This document shows, one piece after another, positions 1-8,142 of a DNA stretch of 60,179 nt. The position numbers and the translations under genes were made by a program. Below the pieces are notes generated by a model. It had not been told where the DNA came from. It was given only the letters and a program-made list of their open reading frames with translations, and made no database searches. The stretch lies in IMG/VR virus record IMGVR_UViG_3300031857_000191, positions 1 through 60,179 of that record; one strand, given 5' to 3'. Origin of the DNA: a virus. Each line of letters starts with the position of its first letter. Positions within the stretch are counted from its first letter, which is position 1.

Positions 1-223
1 TCTTTTCTTTGAGTTCAGGATATGACTCATAAAGATCATCTCCGATACCACATTTGAGAATTTGTATCGGAATTGTTTTGCCATTGTAATCTAAATATTG
101 ACTAATGTCTATTTTGGTTTCGAATGAGGCTTTGTACTGCTCTGTCTTTGTTGAGCCAACGGTTTGTCCTTTCACTGTCGTGAAAAGAAATATCCCTAGT
201 AATATTGCTAATAGATTTTTCAT
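1..223 (-). CDS. Exported protein, N-terminal part only
   Basis: The reading frame opens at an ATG (223) and runs off the left edge of the window, so only about 74 residues are seen. They begin MKNLLAILLGIFLFTTVKGQ, a typical Sec signal peptide with a cleavage site near GQ, followed by a polar segment with one Cys in the visible part. Function is not recognised. It is the last member seen of a run of exported and membrane proteins and lies just downstream of a terminator, so it probably has its own promoter or is read through from the gene above. Confidence 0.7.
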   Translation of the reverse strand, partial: MKNLLAILLGIFLFTTVKGQTVGSTKTEQYKASFETKIDISQYLDYNGKTIPIQILKCGIGDDLYESYPELKEK

Positions 224-245
224 TTTGATTTAACATAATTTGATT

Positions 246-273
246 TAAAAAAAAGGGAACCGAAGTTCCCTTT
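246..273 (-). terminator. Rho-independent terminator
   Basis: On the minus strand an AAGGGAAC stem, a TTCG-like loop and GTTCCCTT are followed by a run of T. It lies just after the stop of the 81-residue membrane protein and before the partial exported protein. Confidence 0.8.
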
Positions 274-279
274 AGTTAA

Positions 280-525
280 TTATTCTTTTTCTCCTTTTCT
301 CTTGTTGATAAACTTATCAACAGAAGCGATACCAAAAGCACCTAACACAATTACCATAAAACCATCAAATACAAACTCGTGAATAGGCATATTTTTACCC
401 ATTATACCAGTTACAATATCTGCTATTAATGTAACTACCATCATTATGAAGGCTGTAAAGCCAACTACTGATTTTTCATTGATTGTGTTGCTGTCGTCAA
501 ACAGATTTTTCAAGAATTGTTTCAT
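280..525 (-). CDS. Small two-helix membrane protein, possible holin
   Basis: 81 residues with two hydrophobic segments (about 20-42 and 48-68) separated by a short GKNMPIHEF turn, and a charged tail ending KRKGEKE. Size, two membrane spans and a basic C-terminus fit small phage holins, but no endolysin is visible next to it, so holin is only a guess. It precedes a terminator and follows another two-span membrane protein, which suggests a small membrane gene cluster. A generic phage membrane protein is equally possible. Confidence 0.6.
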   Translation of the reverse strand: MKQFLKNLFDDSNTINEKSVVGFTAFIMMVVTLIADIVTGIMGKNMPIHEFVFDGFMVIVLGAFGIASVDKFINKRKGEKE

Positions 526-549
526 ACTTTTAATTTTTATTATCCTTTA

Positions 550-1134
550 TTAATCTTTAATTTTACCACATTTTTGACATTCTTCTTCTCCGTCATGATC
601 ACTATCACCCCATTCATGTTCACATTGTCTATGTGCTTGATACTCGAACTCTAACTTTTCCATTTCTTGTTCATGCTCTTGCTTATCTTTAGCCATCGCC
701 TGATCATGTTCTTGTTGGTCAGTTGCTAATTCATGATTTTGTTTATTTTCAACTACAGCTAAATCTCTAGCTGCTGCTGCTCCTGCTACGAAAGCATCTG
801 GAATTAATGGAGTAAATGGTTTGTTACTTTCTTTAATGTCATTAACACTACCCATACTAACACCATCTTCCTCATCCATTTTCTGTACTAACATTTTATC
901 TTTATCAGTATCGCTAAACCAGTAGTCAATGATTTTGCCATAACTACCAATAAAAGCACCTAATAATAACATTAATAATTCTTTCCATGCCGCAGCCATA
1001 GGTGTCGCTAATCCAATAGCAGTAAATATACCTATGATTATAAGCATAAATCCACCTAATACCATTGCTGTGATGTACCATCTACGGGACATCATTTTAT
1101 TTAATAAATCTCTAAATCCTGTTGGTTGTTGCAT
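550..1134 (-). CDS. Membrane protein with coiled coil and zinc-ribbon-like tail
   Basis: 194 residues in three parts. Residues about 18-70 form two membrane spans ending in GSYGKIIDYWF. Residues about 118-168 are a charged, heptad-like helix rich in Glu, Gln, His and Lys (EHDQAMAKDKQEHEQEME). The tail has CEHEW and then CQKCGK, a pattern like a small zinc-binding knuckle. I do not recognise the family. The architecture, membrane anchor followed by a cytoplasmic coiled coil and metal-binding tip, would suit an assembly or anchoring role at the membrane, but that is inference. Confidence 0.65.
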   Translation of the reverse strand: MQQPTGFRDLLNKMMSRRWYITAMVLGGFMLIIIGIFTAIGLATPMAAAWKELLMLLLGAFIGSYGKIIDYWFSDTDKDKMLVQKMDEEDGVSMGSVNDIKESNKPFTPLIPDAFVAGAAAARDLAVVENKQNHELATDQQEHDQAMAKDKQEHEQEMEKLEFEYQAHRQCEHEWGDSDHDGEEECQKCGKIKD

Positions 1135-1152
1135 ACTTTTATTTTTTATAAA

Positions 1153-1464
1153 TTACCACTGTGGTGCTTGTTCTTTAAATTCATCACCTTCTTTCTTCTT
1201 AGTTGGAGCTGGTTTAGCCGCTGGAGCTGCACCCGCTGCTTTTTCCTTGATGATTACAGTTTTACCTGCTGATTGAGCTTGTTGGTTGCTGTTAGTAATG
1301 TTAATTACTGGAGCCGCTGCTGGAGCAGGAGCTGCTTCATCACCACCACCTGTTAATTTATTTGTAATAAATCCACCTACACCTAGTGTAACTGTACTTA
1401 CCAAACCAATGATAATGTTTTTAAACGATTTACCAGTTGATTCTTGTTCTACTTCTTCTGCCAT
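1153..1464 (-). CDS. Single-span membrane protein with Ala/Pro-rich region
   Basis: 103 residues. A short polar N-terminus (MAEEVEQESTGKSF) precedes one hydrophobic segment at about 17-37 (IIIGLVSTVTLGVGGF). The rest is low complexity: AAPAPAAAP, a basic-hydrophobic stretch and AAGAAPAAKPAPTKKK. No family is recognised. It sits 18 bases above the next membrane gene in the same direction, probably in one transcript. An N-in membrane anchor with a flexible Ala/Pro linker is the simplest description. Confidence 0.6.
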   Translation of the reverse strand: MAEEVEQESTGKSFKNIIIGLVSTVTLGVGGFITNKLTGGGDEAAPAPAAAPVINITNSNQQAQSAGKTVIIKEKAAGAAPAAKPAPTKKKEGDEFKEQAPQW

Positions 1465-1475
1465 TTTATTTAATT

Positions 1476-1847
1476 TTAAAGTTTATTAAAATCTGTTATA
1501 CCTAATTGTTTGCCACTAGCATCAAATAAAGCAATTCTATAAGCGGATGAAGGTAAAGCAGCTGTATATACTTTTAGTATATTATCACCTGCTATTACAT
1601 TAACAGTTTCTTTAGACACTACTCTATTTGAAATGTCAAATATTTTAATTGTAACTGATTGCGAAACATCACTTTTAACATTCATAGCAACTTCTGTTGT
1701 TACAAATGGTGATTGCAGTTTGATACCTACTGTTGAGGTTATTTTTAATTCAGCGTTCATTTGTGGAGGGGTTGGTGTGGGTACATCAATTTTTGTACAC
1801 CCTGCAAATAGAACGATAGCGAACGCTAATAAATATACGTTTTTCAT
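1476..1847 (-). CDS. Lipoprotein with sorting-domain-like beta module
   Basis: 123 residues. The N-terminus MKNVYLLAFAIVLFAGCTK is a lipoprotein signal peptide with lipobox FAGC, so the mature protein should be lipid-anchored. Residues about 60-123 show a strand pattern (VTIKIFDISNRVV, GDNILKVYTAALPSSAYRIALFDASGKQLG) much like the small beta-sandwich of Bacteroidota type IX secretion sorting domains, though a lipoprotein would not need that route. The neighbour just downstream has the same layout with a different sequence, so the two look like diverged paralogues. Exact role unknown. Confidence 0.7.
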   Translation of the reverse strand: MKNVYLLAFAIVLFAGCTKIDVPTPTPPQMNAELKITSTVGIKLQSPFVTTEVAMNVKSDVSQSVTIKIFDISNRVVSKETVNVIAGDNILKVYTAALPSSAYRIALFDASGKQLGITDFNKL

Positions 1848-1859
1848 TGTGTCTTACTT

Positions 1860-2195
1860 TTAATTTATTATAATGGAAGTTTTACCTATTTGTGTTCTAG
1901 TATTATCTTCCAATATCAGATATAAATATTTAACAGGTAGTGAACTAGTGTATATTTTTAACTTGTTTTGTCCTACTTTACCATTAATGCGTTCCCTTGT
2001 TATTACGTTTTGGGTTTGATCTAACATTGTTAAAGTATATACACCTGGTGATTTTAAATCAAAGTAAATATCCCCACCATTAGACACAGTTGATTCAGTA
2101 ACACTGAATATATCCTGTACTGTTGGTGGTGTTGGTGGTACGTCTACCTTTTTACAAGCTGATAATAGTAGTAATATGAATAGTAATTTTTTCAT
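1860..2195 (-). CDS. Lipoprotein, paralogue-like neighbour
   Basis: 111 residues. MKKLLFILLLLSACKK is a lipoprotein signal with lipobox LSAC followed by Lys. After a Pro-rich linker (VDVPPTPPTV) the C-terminal part (YTLTMLDQTQNVITRER, GQNKLKIYTSSLPVKYLYLIL) matches the strand order of the next lipoprotein (1476-1847). Its ATG overlaps the stop codon of the lectin-like gene upstream by one base (TAATG), implying translational coupling. A surface or periplasmic lipid-anchored module is likely; the ligand is unknown. Confidence 0.7.
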   Translation of the reverse strand: MKKLLFILLLLSACKKVDVPPTPPTVQDIFSVTESTVSNGGDIYFDLKSPGVYTLTMLDQTQNVITRERINGKVGQNKLKIYTSSLPVKYLYLILEDNTRTQIGKTSIIIN

Positions 2196-4495
2196 TATTT
2201 TACTTTAACTTTTAATTGTTTACCGTCTTTATTAACAGCATCAGTAGCACCTATTGATATTAAACCTAATATATTATCAAGTTTAGTTGTTGATGTGAAT
2301 GTTATTTTATATTCAGTAGTATTATCTAATGTAGTACTACCATCACTAATTAATGAGCCTAAGTTTATATAATTGCCCTTATTAGTATTATAGTTCATTG
2401 GACTACCTTTTGTTTTATATTCTATGCCTTCAAATTTTAATATTGAATTATCATAATTTAACTGGAATTGAGTTCCTACTACTTCTTGCTGTAGTGGATC
2501 TAAAGTAATGTAGGCATATATTTTATCACTTATCTCAGTAACAATTGAAGTATTAATTTCATTTGATGTAGGTGTATTCATTAATCCAACAGCCATAGTT
2601 GTTAGACCATTTGAAGGTGGAGTTGCTGAGTGAGATAGGTTAACATCCCCTTTCCAAGTCACAGCTAAATTATAAGTGTAATTTATTATTCCATCTGTTA
2701 GATTAAAATTATAGTCTTTACCTAAATAAGATGGAAATTGCTGCCAGTTAGATTTACCTATTGTTCCATAGGTAGTATCTAATATAACTTTCATTGTGTT
2801 GTCTAAAGTATAACTATTAACTATGTTTTTAGCACCAGTTAAATTTTGTAATAGAGCGAAGCAATCAGATTCATCAAATGCATTATCATCATTCACATCA
2901 GCATTCTTATATTGAATACCATAAGTAAATTCATTACCTGTTTGATTACCAAATATACCTCCATTAGCTAATTCTTTAAATGCTAAATAAACATCAGATA
3001 CAGTTACTATACTATTATATAGTGTTCTTAATTGTACTGAATCATATTGCTGAAATTGAAATTTATGTTGCTTGTATTCTGCTAATTGTGATATTGAAAT
3101 TGTACTTTGAAATGCGTAATCAGTATTCCAGCCATTCACATTTCTAATATATGAATTTGATGTTGATGTTCCGTCGGTTATTTTTGTTAGTGGAGATGGT
3201 ACTGTGTATATTGCCCAACCATTAGCGTCATGTGATGTGTATGTTATAGATCCATCATAAGCATCAAATATTTTTGTATTTGTTATTTTAGTTGGATCAA
3301 CAGTAACCTGTCTCATATCAATTAGTAATCTACTATTACCATTTAACCAACTAGCATTTGGGTTAGTGTATGACCATTCAACTTGACCTGGTGTTATTGT
3401 TGCTTTATATTTTTGTGGGTTTAAAATTCTTGCTGTATCTAATTGTTCAGTAAGTGTCACTCTACCTAAACCATTTAATACTTTAAATGTATTACCTGTC
3501 CAGGTTGATGATGTATCATTTCTTTTAGATAATGAACCTAAGAATCTAGTTTCATCTATAACACCACCAAAATTAAAATTAAAATTTGCTCTTAAACTTG
3601 TATTTACACCGTTAGAGTGTATTACACTATTATTATAGAATTCCGTAAATGTTTGATCATCAGGATTTGTCCAAGTTCCAAATTCAATTACATAAGCACA
3701 ACTAAAATGGGCAGGCAAATCATTCCATTGAGAACCACCACCCCATTTAGTTACCGCATAATCTTCATTACCACTATTGTTTGGTTCACCGCCCGCCCAG
3801 TTATTATATTGTCCTTGTATGTTTCCGTTTAGTTGTCCGTTTGATGTTTTGATTAAAGTTCCCGCTTCAGGTCCAGCATCAATTCTCCATTGTGCCTCCA
3901 CTACTTCATCTGTTAATGCAAACCATATATTACCTTGTGGAACATTATTAAAAATAAATGCATCTTCATCTGCTGAAGTGATTGTTACTAAATATCCTTG
4001 CTGTCCTTTAAAGGTTTGTTGTGATGAAAGTAATTTAGCGTTTGGATATGTAGCTCCAGTTGATATTGGTCTATAAAAGTGTCCGTTTGTTGGATTATAG
4101 AAAAATCCTGTTGGATTTATAGTTGCCGATACTGATATTTGAATATTACCAGCTGTAGCTGTTGTGTTAATTTTAAGTGTTGCTAAAGCGTTATTAATAT
4201 TAGCTTGTGTACCTGTGAATGCTAAACGGGTTTTATTACCTGTCATAGTGTATCCTGTTGCTGGTGTTAAACCTGTTACAGTAGTTAAATTAAATGTAGT
4301 TCCAGCTGGGGCAGTAGGTAAACCAATAGCACATAATAAAGTTGATGTTGAATTAAATCCATTTAAACTAAATCCACTTGCATTTTGACCCGCTGTGTTT
4401 ATAGTAAATTCTTTAGCATCTGGTGCGGTGACAGATTGCCCAATCGATATGATTGAGCAAACTATCAATAATAATGTAACTATTATTTTTTTCAT
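2195..4495 (-). CDS. Large exported C-type lectin-like protein with cohesin-like end
   Basis: About 766 residues from the ATG at 4495; a TTG at 4504 would overlap the gene above. A signal peptide (MKKIIVTLLLIVCSIISIGQ) is followed by a beta-rich domain (about 25-130). Residues about 140-276 carry C-type lectin hallmarks: GYLVTITSADEDAF, IWFALTD, WAGGEPNNSGNEDY and WNDLPAHFSCAYVIE. Near 535-555 a DVNDDNAFDESD stretch resembles a dockerin-type calcium loop. The last 130 residues resemble a cohesin-type sandwich (GTQFQLNYDNSILKFEG). The next gene upstream shares this end. It is probably an exported carbohydrate-binding protein. Whether it acts on the host surface or in the virion is not clear. 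Confidence 0.75.
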   Translation of the reverse strand: MKKIIVTLLLIVCSIISIGQSVTAPDAKEFTINTAGQNASGFSLNGFNSTSTLLCAIGLPTAPAGTTFNLTTVTGLTPATGYTMTGNKTRLAFTGTQANINNALATLKINTTATAGNIQISVSATINPTGFFYNPTNGHFYRPISTGATYPNAKLLSSQQTFKGQQGYLVTITSADEDAFIFNNVPQGNIWFALTDEVVEAQWRIDAGPEAGTLIKTSNGQLNGNIQGQYNNWAGGEPNNSGNEDYAVTKWGGGSQWNDLPAHFSCAYVIEFGTWTNPDDQTFTEFYNNSVIHSNGVNTSLRANFNFNFGGVIDETRFLGSLSKRNDTSSTWTGNTFKVLNGLGRVTLTEQLDTARILNPQKYKATITPGQVEWSYTNPNASWLNGNSRLLIDMRQVTVDPTKITNTKIFDAYDGSITYTSHDANGWAIYTVPSPLTKITDGTSTSNSYIRNVNGWNTDYAFQSTISISQLAEYKQHKFQFQQYDSVQLRTLYNSIVTVSDVYLAFKELANGGIFGNQTGNEFTYGIQYKNADVNDDNAFDESDCFALLQNLTGAKNIVNSYTLDNTMKVILDTTYGTIGKSNWQQFPSYLGKDYNFNLTDGIINYTYNLAVTWKGDVNLSHSATPPSNGLTTMAVGLMNTPTSNEINTSIVTEISDKIYAYITLDPLQQEVVGTQFQLNYDNSILKFEGIEYKTKGSPMNYNTNKGNYINLGSLISDGSTTLDNTTEYKITFTSTTKLDNILGLISIGATDAVNKDGKQLKVKVK

Positions 4496-4496
4496 A

Positions 4497-6131
4497 TTAT
4501 TCAACTATTAATTCTATCTTTTTACCAGTCGCATCAACTGCATCTGCTAATACTGTATAGAATAAACCTGCAGTATTATTTAAAGGTACTTTAGGTGTGA
4601 ATATTAGTTTATATGGAGTGCCAACTTTAATTCTAGCTGTCTTTAATTGATCAATTGAACCAAATGTTAATCTACCATCATTATGTGTTGAGAAATTTGT
4701 AATAGTAGACCCAGCATCAAATATAACATCTGTTAATGTTAATTTAGTACTGTCATATTGCATGATTACTTCTAAACCAGCTAAGTCAGCTTTAGTTAAA
4801 TTAGCTGATAATGTTACTTTATTATTTTCAATTGTTGAAGTTAAACTTAATGTTGCTTTCTCTAATATAGGTGCTTTGTAAGACATAGTACCAATTTTTA
4901 TAGTTTCACCTGTATTAGCTGAGTTTGTAAAAATACCACTAGCTATTCTAGCTGCAATTGTATCAGGATGAGATGAATGTGACCAATCTAGATCACCACC
5001 CCAAGCAAATACAGCATCTACAGTTTGTGCAGGTTGAGTAACATATACTCTATATTTTGAAGTACCATCTAACCAACTTTGATTTAATAAACCACTATGC
5101 CATCTCCAAGATGTAGATGTTGATGTCGGAATGAAAGCGTTAGCAGATACATCAATTCCCATCACATAAGCAAATGAATAATAAGCATCTGCTTCAGTAA
5201 ATGTCATATCGTTTTTAGTTACATTACCAATTCTTCTTTCAAGTGCAGGTCTTGTAAAAAATGTACTATTACCAGCTATATCAGTTTGAGAATGTCCTAA
5301 AAAGGCTCTATATGCGTCTGATACAGTTATTACATTGTTCATCCAACTTTTAGACGATGCATTTCCAATGAATACACCTAATGAATCACCAACTTTAACA
5401 CCTGTTGTGAATATAGCCTCACCACTACCGTCCAATGCTTTTTGTTGAAGTGGTTGTTGTGACCAATCAATATCACCACTACCATCATTTTTTAATCTCA
5501 TTAACTGAACATTATGGTCAGCGATATTATAACCCGATGGGAATAATACTCTTACTTTAAAGAAAGATGTATTGCCACTTACTCCAGTAACTGATAAAGG
5601 GCCTGATGTTGTTCTTACAAATGGAATATTGTTACCAGTTGCACTATCTAATGCATATGATAAGTCTAAATCATGAAAGTTCTCATATATATTTTGGTCT
5701 TTAAGAATATATTTTTGAGTTGCTATTACACCGTTGATTGATTGATCTGCTCTTTGAATTGCTAATTGTCCAACATTCCAATCCGCATTTACAGCATACG
5801 ACCAAGGTGTAGCTTGATACTGACCATATAATGATGTATCACTTACATTTGATTTAGGTGTAAATTTATAGTTAGTCCAACCAGTATAATAAGTTTGAGC
5901 TTGACTACCTTGTGAGAATGTAGTTGATAAATAAGTTAACGCCTTGTTATTAAATTGATACCTCAACCAAAAATAACGTGGTTTAGTTATACCTTTATCT
6001 ACTGTATATGTTACAGTTACAGTATCACCTACTTTGTAAGGTCCAGCTGAAATAGATTGGTTTACAATTATTTGAGCATTAGTTGTTATGGATACTATAA
6101 GTATTCCAATAGTTAATAATAATTTATTCAT
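4497..6131 (-). CDS. Large exported protein with cohesin-like C-terminus
   Basis: 544 residues. MNKLLLTIGILIVSITTNAQ is a Sec signal peptide. The body is beta-rich with many aromatic residues and has a segment (ITVSDAYRAFLG, TFTEADAYYSF) that parallels the dockerin-like part of the lectin protein downstream. The last 130 residues (ADLAGLEVIMQYDSTKLTL, then DAVDATGKKIELIVE) align by eye with the end of that protein (DAVNKDGKQLKVKVK). The two genes are separated by one base and are probably co-translated. Likely a pair of exported adhesion or scaffold proteins; no catalytic motif is seen. Confidence 0.7.
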   Translation of the reverse strand: MNKLLLTIGILIVSITTNAQIIVNQSISAGPYKVGDTVTVTYTVDKGITKPRYFWLRYQFNNKALTYLSTTFSQGSQAQTYYTGWTNYKFTPKSNVSDTSLYGQYQATPWSYAVNADWNVGQLAIQRADQSINGVIATQKYILKDQNIYENFHDLDLSYALDSATGNNIPFVRTTSGPLSVTGVSGNTSFFKVRVLFPSGYNIADHNVQLMRLKNDGSGDIDWSQQPLQQKALDGSGEAIFTTGVKVGDSLGVFIGNASSKSWMNNVITVSDAYRAFLGHSQTDIAGNSTFFTRPALERRIGNVTKNDMTFTEADAYYSFAYVMGIDVSANAFIPTSTSTSWRWHSGLLNQSWLDGTSKYRVYVTQPAQTVDAVFAWGGDLDWSHSSHPDTIAARIASGIFTNSANTGETIKIGTMSYKAPILEKATLSLTSTIENNKVTLSANLTKADLAGLEVIMQYDSTKLTLTDVIFDAGSTITNFSTHNDGRLTFGSIDQLKTARIKVGTPYKLIFTPKVPLNNTAGLFYTVLADAVDATGKKIELIVE

Positions 6132-6136
6132 TTGTT

Positions 6137-6787
6137 TTACTTTTCAAACAGTTTAGTGACTAATTTATCACAACCTTTTTTCAAAGCAGAACTTAATGAT
6201 GATTGATTAAATTTACCTCCTTGGTCAACTACAAGTGTAGTCATAGAGATTTCTGATGATGATTCTTCTATCTCAACTTCTTTTTGTTTTAATCCTTCTT
6301 TAAATAAAGTACCTCTTAATTTAATAACTACAGCGTTATCTGTTTTACCAAATACAGATACACCTTTTTTAGTTGTTATTTGATCTAAATGGAGGATATC
6401 AACATCTAAATAAAATTGAGCCTCTGGTGTTATATTATATCCTTTGTCTTGTAAATATTCTTCTAATACATTTTTAACTCCAAATTCTAAATTGCGGTTA
6501 CCTGCTAATTTACCTACTTTAACTAAGTTAGTCACATTTTGCACATAAATATGCTCTTCAGCGACATAATTAATATTTTTTGGATCATTTTTATAATTAC
6601 CATCAAAACGAACATAAAATTCATTTACTATTTCTCTTATTTTATCATCTTGATGTGTTGTCTCTAAATAAATGAAGTAGACTTGTGTTACTAAAGCGCT
6701 AATTACAAATACAACAGACGCGTAAAGTATACCTAGGACTAATCGATCTCTCAGACCATTAGCAATGGCCATTGCGTTTTTTAACAT
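6137..6787 (-). CDS. Membrane-anchored periplasmic-type protein
   Basis: 216 residues. One membrane span at about 18-42 (VLGILYASVVFVISALVTQVY) leaves most of the protein on the far side. The soluble part (about 85-216) has alternating strands and helices, a Ser-rich ESSSEIS stretch and ends SALKKGCDKLVTKLFEK. This outline resembles periplasmic YajG/LpoB-like folds but no diagnostic motif supports that. It is the first gene of the exported-protein run and has an ATATTTAT motif 22 bases above its ATG. Confidence 0.6.
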   Translation of the reverse strand: MLKNAMAIANGLRDRLVLGILYASVVFVISALVTQVYFIYLETTHQDDKIREIVNEFYVRFDGNYKNDPKNINYVAEEHIYVQNVTNLVKVGKLAGNRNLEFGVKNVLEEYLQDKGYNITPEAQFYLDVDILHLDQITTKKGVSVFGKTDNAVVIKLRGTLFKEGLKQKEVEIEESSSEISMTTLVVDQGGKFNQSSLSSALKKGCDKLVTKLFEK

Positions 6788-6808
6788 ACTCTTAATTTTT
6801 TATCAGAT

Positions 6809-6816
6809 ATAAATAT
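6809..6816 (-). promoter_or_regulatory. ATATTTAT motif upstream of a gene start
   Basis: Minus-strand ATATTTAT, 22 bases above the ATG of the membrane-anchored protein at 6787. It is one of a recurring set described in the findings. Confidence 0.4.
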
Positions 6817-6835
6817 GTTAATAATATAACCCAAT

Positions 6836-6864
6836 AAAAAAGAGTAACTATTTCTAGTTACTCT
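6836..6864 (-). terminator. Terminator of the tmRNA gene
   Basis: Minus strand GAGTAACT, short loop, AGTTACTC, then TTTTTT. It begins about 10 bases past the tmRNA 3' end. Confidence 0.85.
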
Positions 6865-6870
6865 CATTTG

Positions 6871-7311
6871 TGGAGATGACGGGAGTCGAACCCGTGTCTT
6901 GTTAAGTATTCATAATACCAACGTTTCACATGCTTAGATCTGATAAATCTGATCAGTAGGGGCAAACCAGTTATGGTCGACTTCCACCACTTGATTTTAT
7001 GACTATCAAGAAAACAATTTGTAAGGCTGGGGCGATGTAGTCATTACTCTGCTTTCACACCCATCACTCCTAAAGAGCTGTCAGTATCAGAGTACCTTAC
7101 TAGCTTGTAACTTCTGTTCCTAGGATGTTACACCCGATGCTAATTAAGCAGCTAATGCGTACTCGTTCGCGCCTACGAATGACATTAAGTCTTCGAAGGT
7201 CATGGTTGACATTTCGTCGTTTATTGGTTTGTAGCTTTCTAAGGCGACACTACCGAACGCCTGCATGTGGTACTATCAATCGCATAGCAATCAAATACCA
7301 AAAACATCCCC
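6871..7311 (-). ncRNA. ssrA: Transfer-messenger RNA (tmRNA)
   Basis: The 5' end GGGGATGTTTTTGG and the 3' end with T-arm GGGTTCGACTCCC and CATCTCCA form the expected tRNA-like acceptor (one G-U pair); CCA is not encoded. A pseudoknot like PK1 can be drawn with GGCG/CGCC and GTAG/CTAC at RNA positions 51-81. The tag frame ends GANEYALAA then TAA (stop at 7144-7146). At the usual distance after PK1 (RNA position about 88) the sequence AAACGACGAA matches the E. coli resume region and is in frame, so the tag may run to about 25 residues. At 441 nt it is longer than most. tmRNA with SmpB frees stalled ribosomes; no smpB is seen here. Confidence 0.9.
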
Positions 7312-7330
7312 ATAATAGTTTTTAAAGTAA

Positions 7331-7360
7331 AAAATAAGCCACCCAGTAAACTGAGTGGCT
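7331..7360 (-). terminator. Rho-independent terminator
   Basis: Minus strand AGCCACTCAG, short loop, CTGGGTGGCT, followed by a T-rich run. It follows the 50-residue lipoprotein and separates it from the tmRNA. Confidence 0.8.
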
Positions 7361-7367
7361 ATATAAA

Positions 7368-7520
7368 TTACTTAGCAGAATCAACAGTAGATACAGTTGT
7401 ATCAACAGTCACAGTTGAATCAGTAGATACAGTTGTTGAATCAGTAGCAACTACATCAGTAGAAGCATTACCGCAAGCAGTTAAAGCAGCGATAGCGAAA
7501 ATAGCGATTAATTTTCTCAT
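7368..7520 (-). CDS. Tiny Thr/Ser/Val-rich lipoprotein
   Basis: 50 residues. MRKLIAIFAIAALTACGN is a complete lipoprotein signal (lipobox LTAC). The mature part of about 35 residues is a low-complexity repeat of Thr, Val, Ser and Asp (TDSTTVSTDSTVTVDTTVST). An ATATTTAT motif lies 21 bases above the ATG and a terminator follows the stop, so it is a stand-alone transcription unit. Small lipoproteins of this type in phages sometimes block superinfection, but nothing in the sequence proves that here. Confidence 0.7.
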   Translation of the reverse strand: MRKLIAIFAIAALTACGNASTDVVATDSTTVSTDSTVTVDTTVSTVDSAK

Positions 7521-7540
7521 GTTTGTTTTTTTTGTTTATA

Positions 7541-7548
7541 ATAAATAT
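7541..7548 (-). promoter_or_regulatory. ATATTTAT motif upstream of a gene start
   Basis: 21 bases above the ATG of the tiny lipoprotein (7520), in the gap between it and the Leu tRNA. Confidence 0.4.
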
Positions 7549-7553
7549 TATTG

Positions 7554-7640
7554 TGCCTCAGGCGAGAATCGAACTCGCACTCGCGTTGCGGCGAACAAGA
7601 TTTTAAGTCTTGCGTGTCTACCTATTTCACCACCAAGGCA
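7554..7640 (-). tRNA. tRNA-Leu (anticodon TAA)
   Basis: Class II tRNA of 87 nt: acceptor TGCCTTG, Leu-type D-arm (GGTAGACAC), anticodon loop CTTAAAA, long variable arm and T-arm GAGTTCGATTCTC. CCA is not encoded. Confidence 0.9.
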
Positions 7641-7660
7641 TTATCTGTTATCTTATAATA

Positions 7661-7918
7661 TTAGAGAATATCATCATTAGATAGATTAATCTCTATTTTA
7701 TTTTTATTTCGTCTCACTTCTTCAGCTTCTTTGTAAAGCCTTATCCAAGTTAAACTAACATCAACTATAGCTAATACAGGTGCTAAAAATAGAACCATAA
7801 TCGCGTCTAATCCTGGTGCTGAGTCTAGTCCACCACCTCTTAAATTAGTTGCATTATAGCGTTTTACTAATTGATAAAAACAATAAATAACACTTACTAC
7901 ATAAATTGTCCAAAACAT
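7661..7918 (-). CDS. Small membrane protein
   Basis: 85 residues with two hydrophobic segments (about 2-18 and 38-57) and a charged C-terminus (EEVRRNKNKIEINLSNDDIL). It is embedded among tRNA genes. No family recognised; two-span membrane protein is all the sequence supports. Confidence 0.55.
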   Translation of the reverse strand: MFWTIYVVSVIYCFYQLVKRYNATNLRGGGLDSAPGLDAIMVLFLAPVLAIVDVSLTWIRLYKEAEEVRRNKNKIEINLSNDDIL

Positions 7919-7987
7919 TTCTTTATTTTTTAATTATATTAAATATAATATCTTTTTTTTGGGTCATCAAATTTATTTAACCCATTG

Positions 7988-8058
7988 TTGCCCCTCAAGG
8001 ATTCGAACCTCAACAAACAGTACCAAAAACTGTCGTACTACCGTTATACTAAAGGGCA
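7988..8058 (-). tRNA. tRNA-Gln (anticodon TTG)
   Basis: 71 nt: acceptor TGCCCTT paired with AGGGGCA, anticodon loop TTTTGGT, T-loop TTCGAAT. Confidence 0.88.
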
Positions 8059-8063
8059 ATAAG

Positions 8064-8137
8064 CTCTCTCTCTTGGACTTGAACCAAGGACCCTCTGATT
8101 AACAGTCAGATGCTCTAACCAACTGAGCTAAGAAAGA
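8064..8137 (-). tRNA. tRNA-Asn (anticodon GTT)
   Basis: 74 nt: acceptor TCTTTCT paired with AGAGAGA, D-arm TAGCTCAGTTGGTTAGAGC, anticodon loop CTGTTAA, T-loop TTCAAGT. Confidence 0.9.
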
Positions 8138-8142
8138 GTATG

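Noticed and set aside
280-1134. Complete lysis cassette
   Set aside because: Holin-like membrane proteins are present, but no endolysin or spanin motif could be found beside them.
7125-7325. Plus-strand frame of 66 codons
   Set aside because: It lies antisense to the tmRNA and has no protein-like features.
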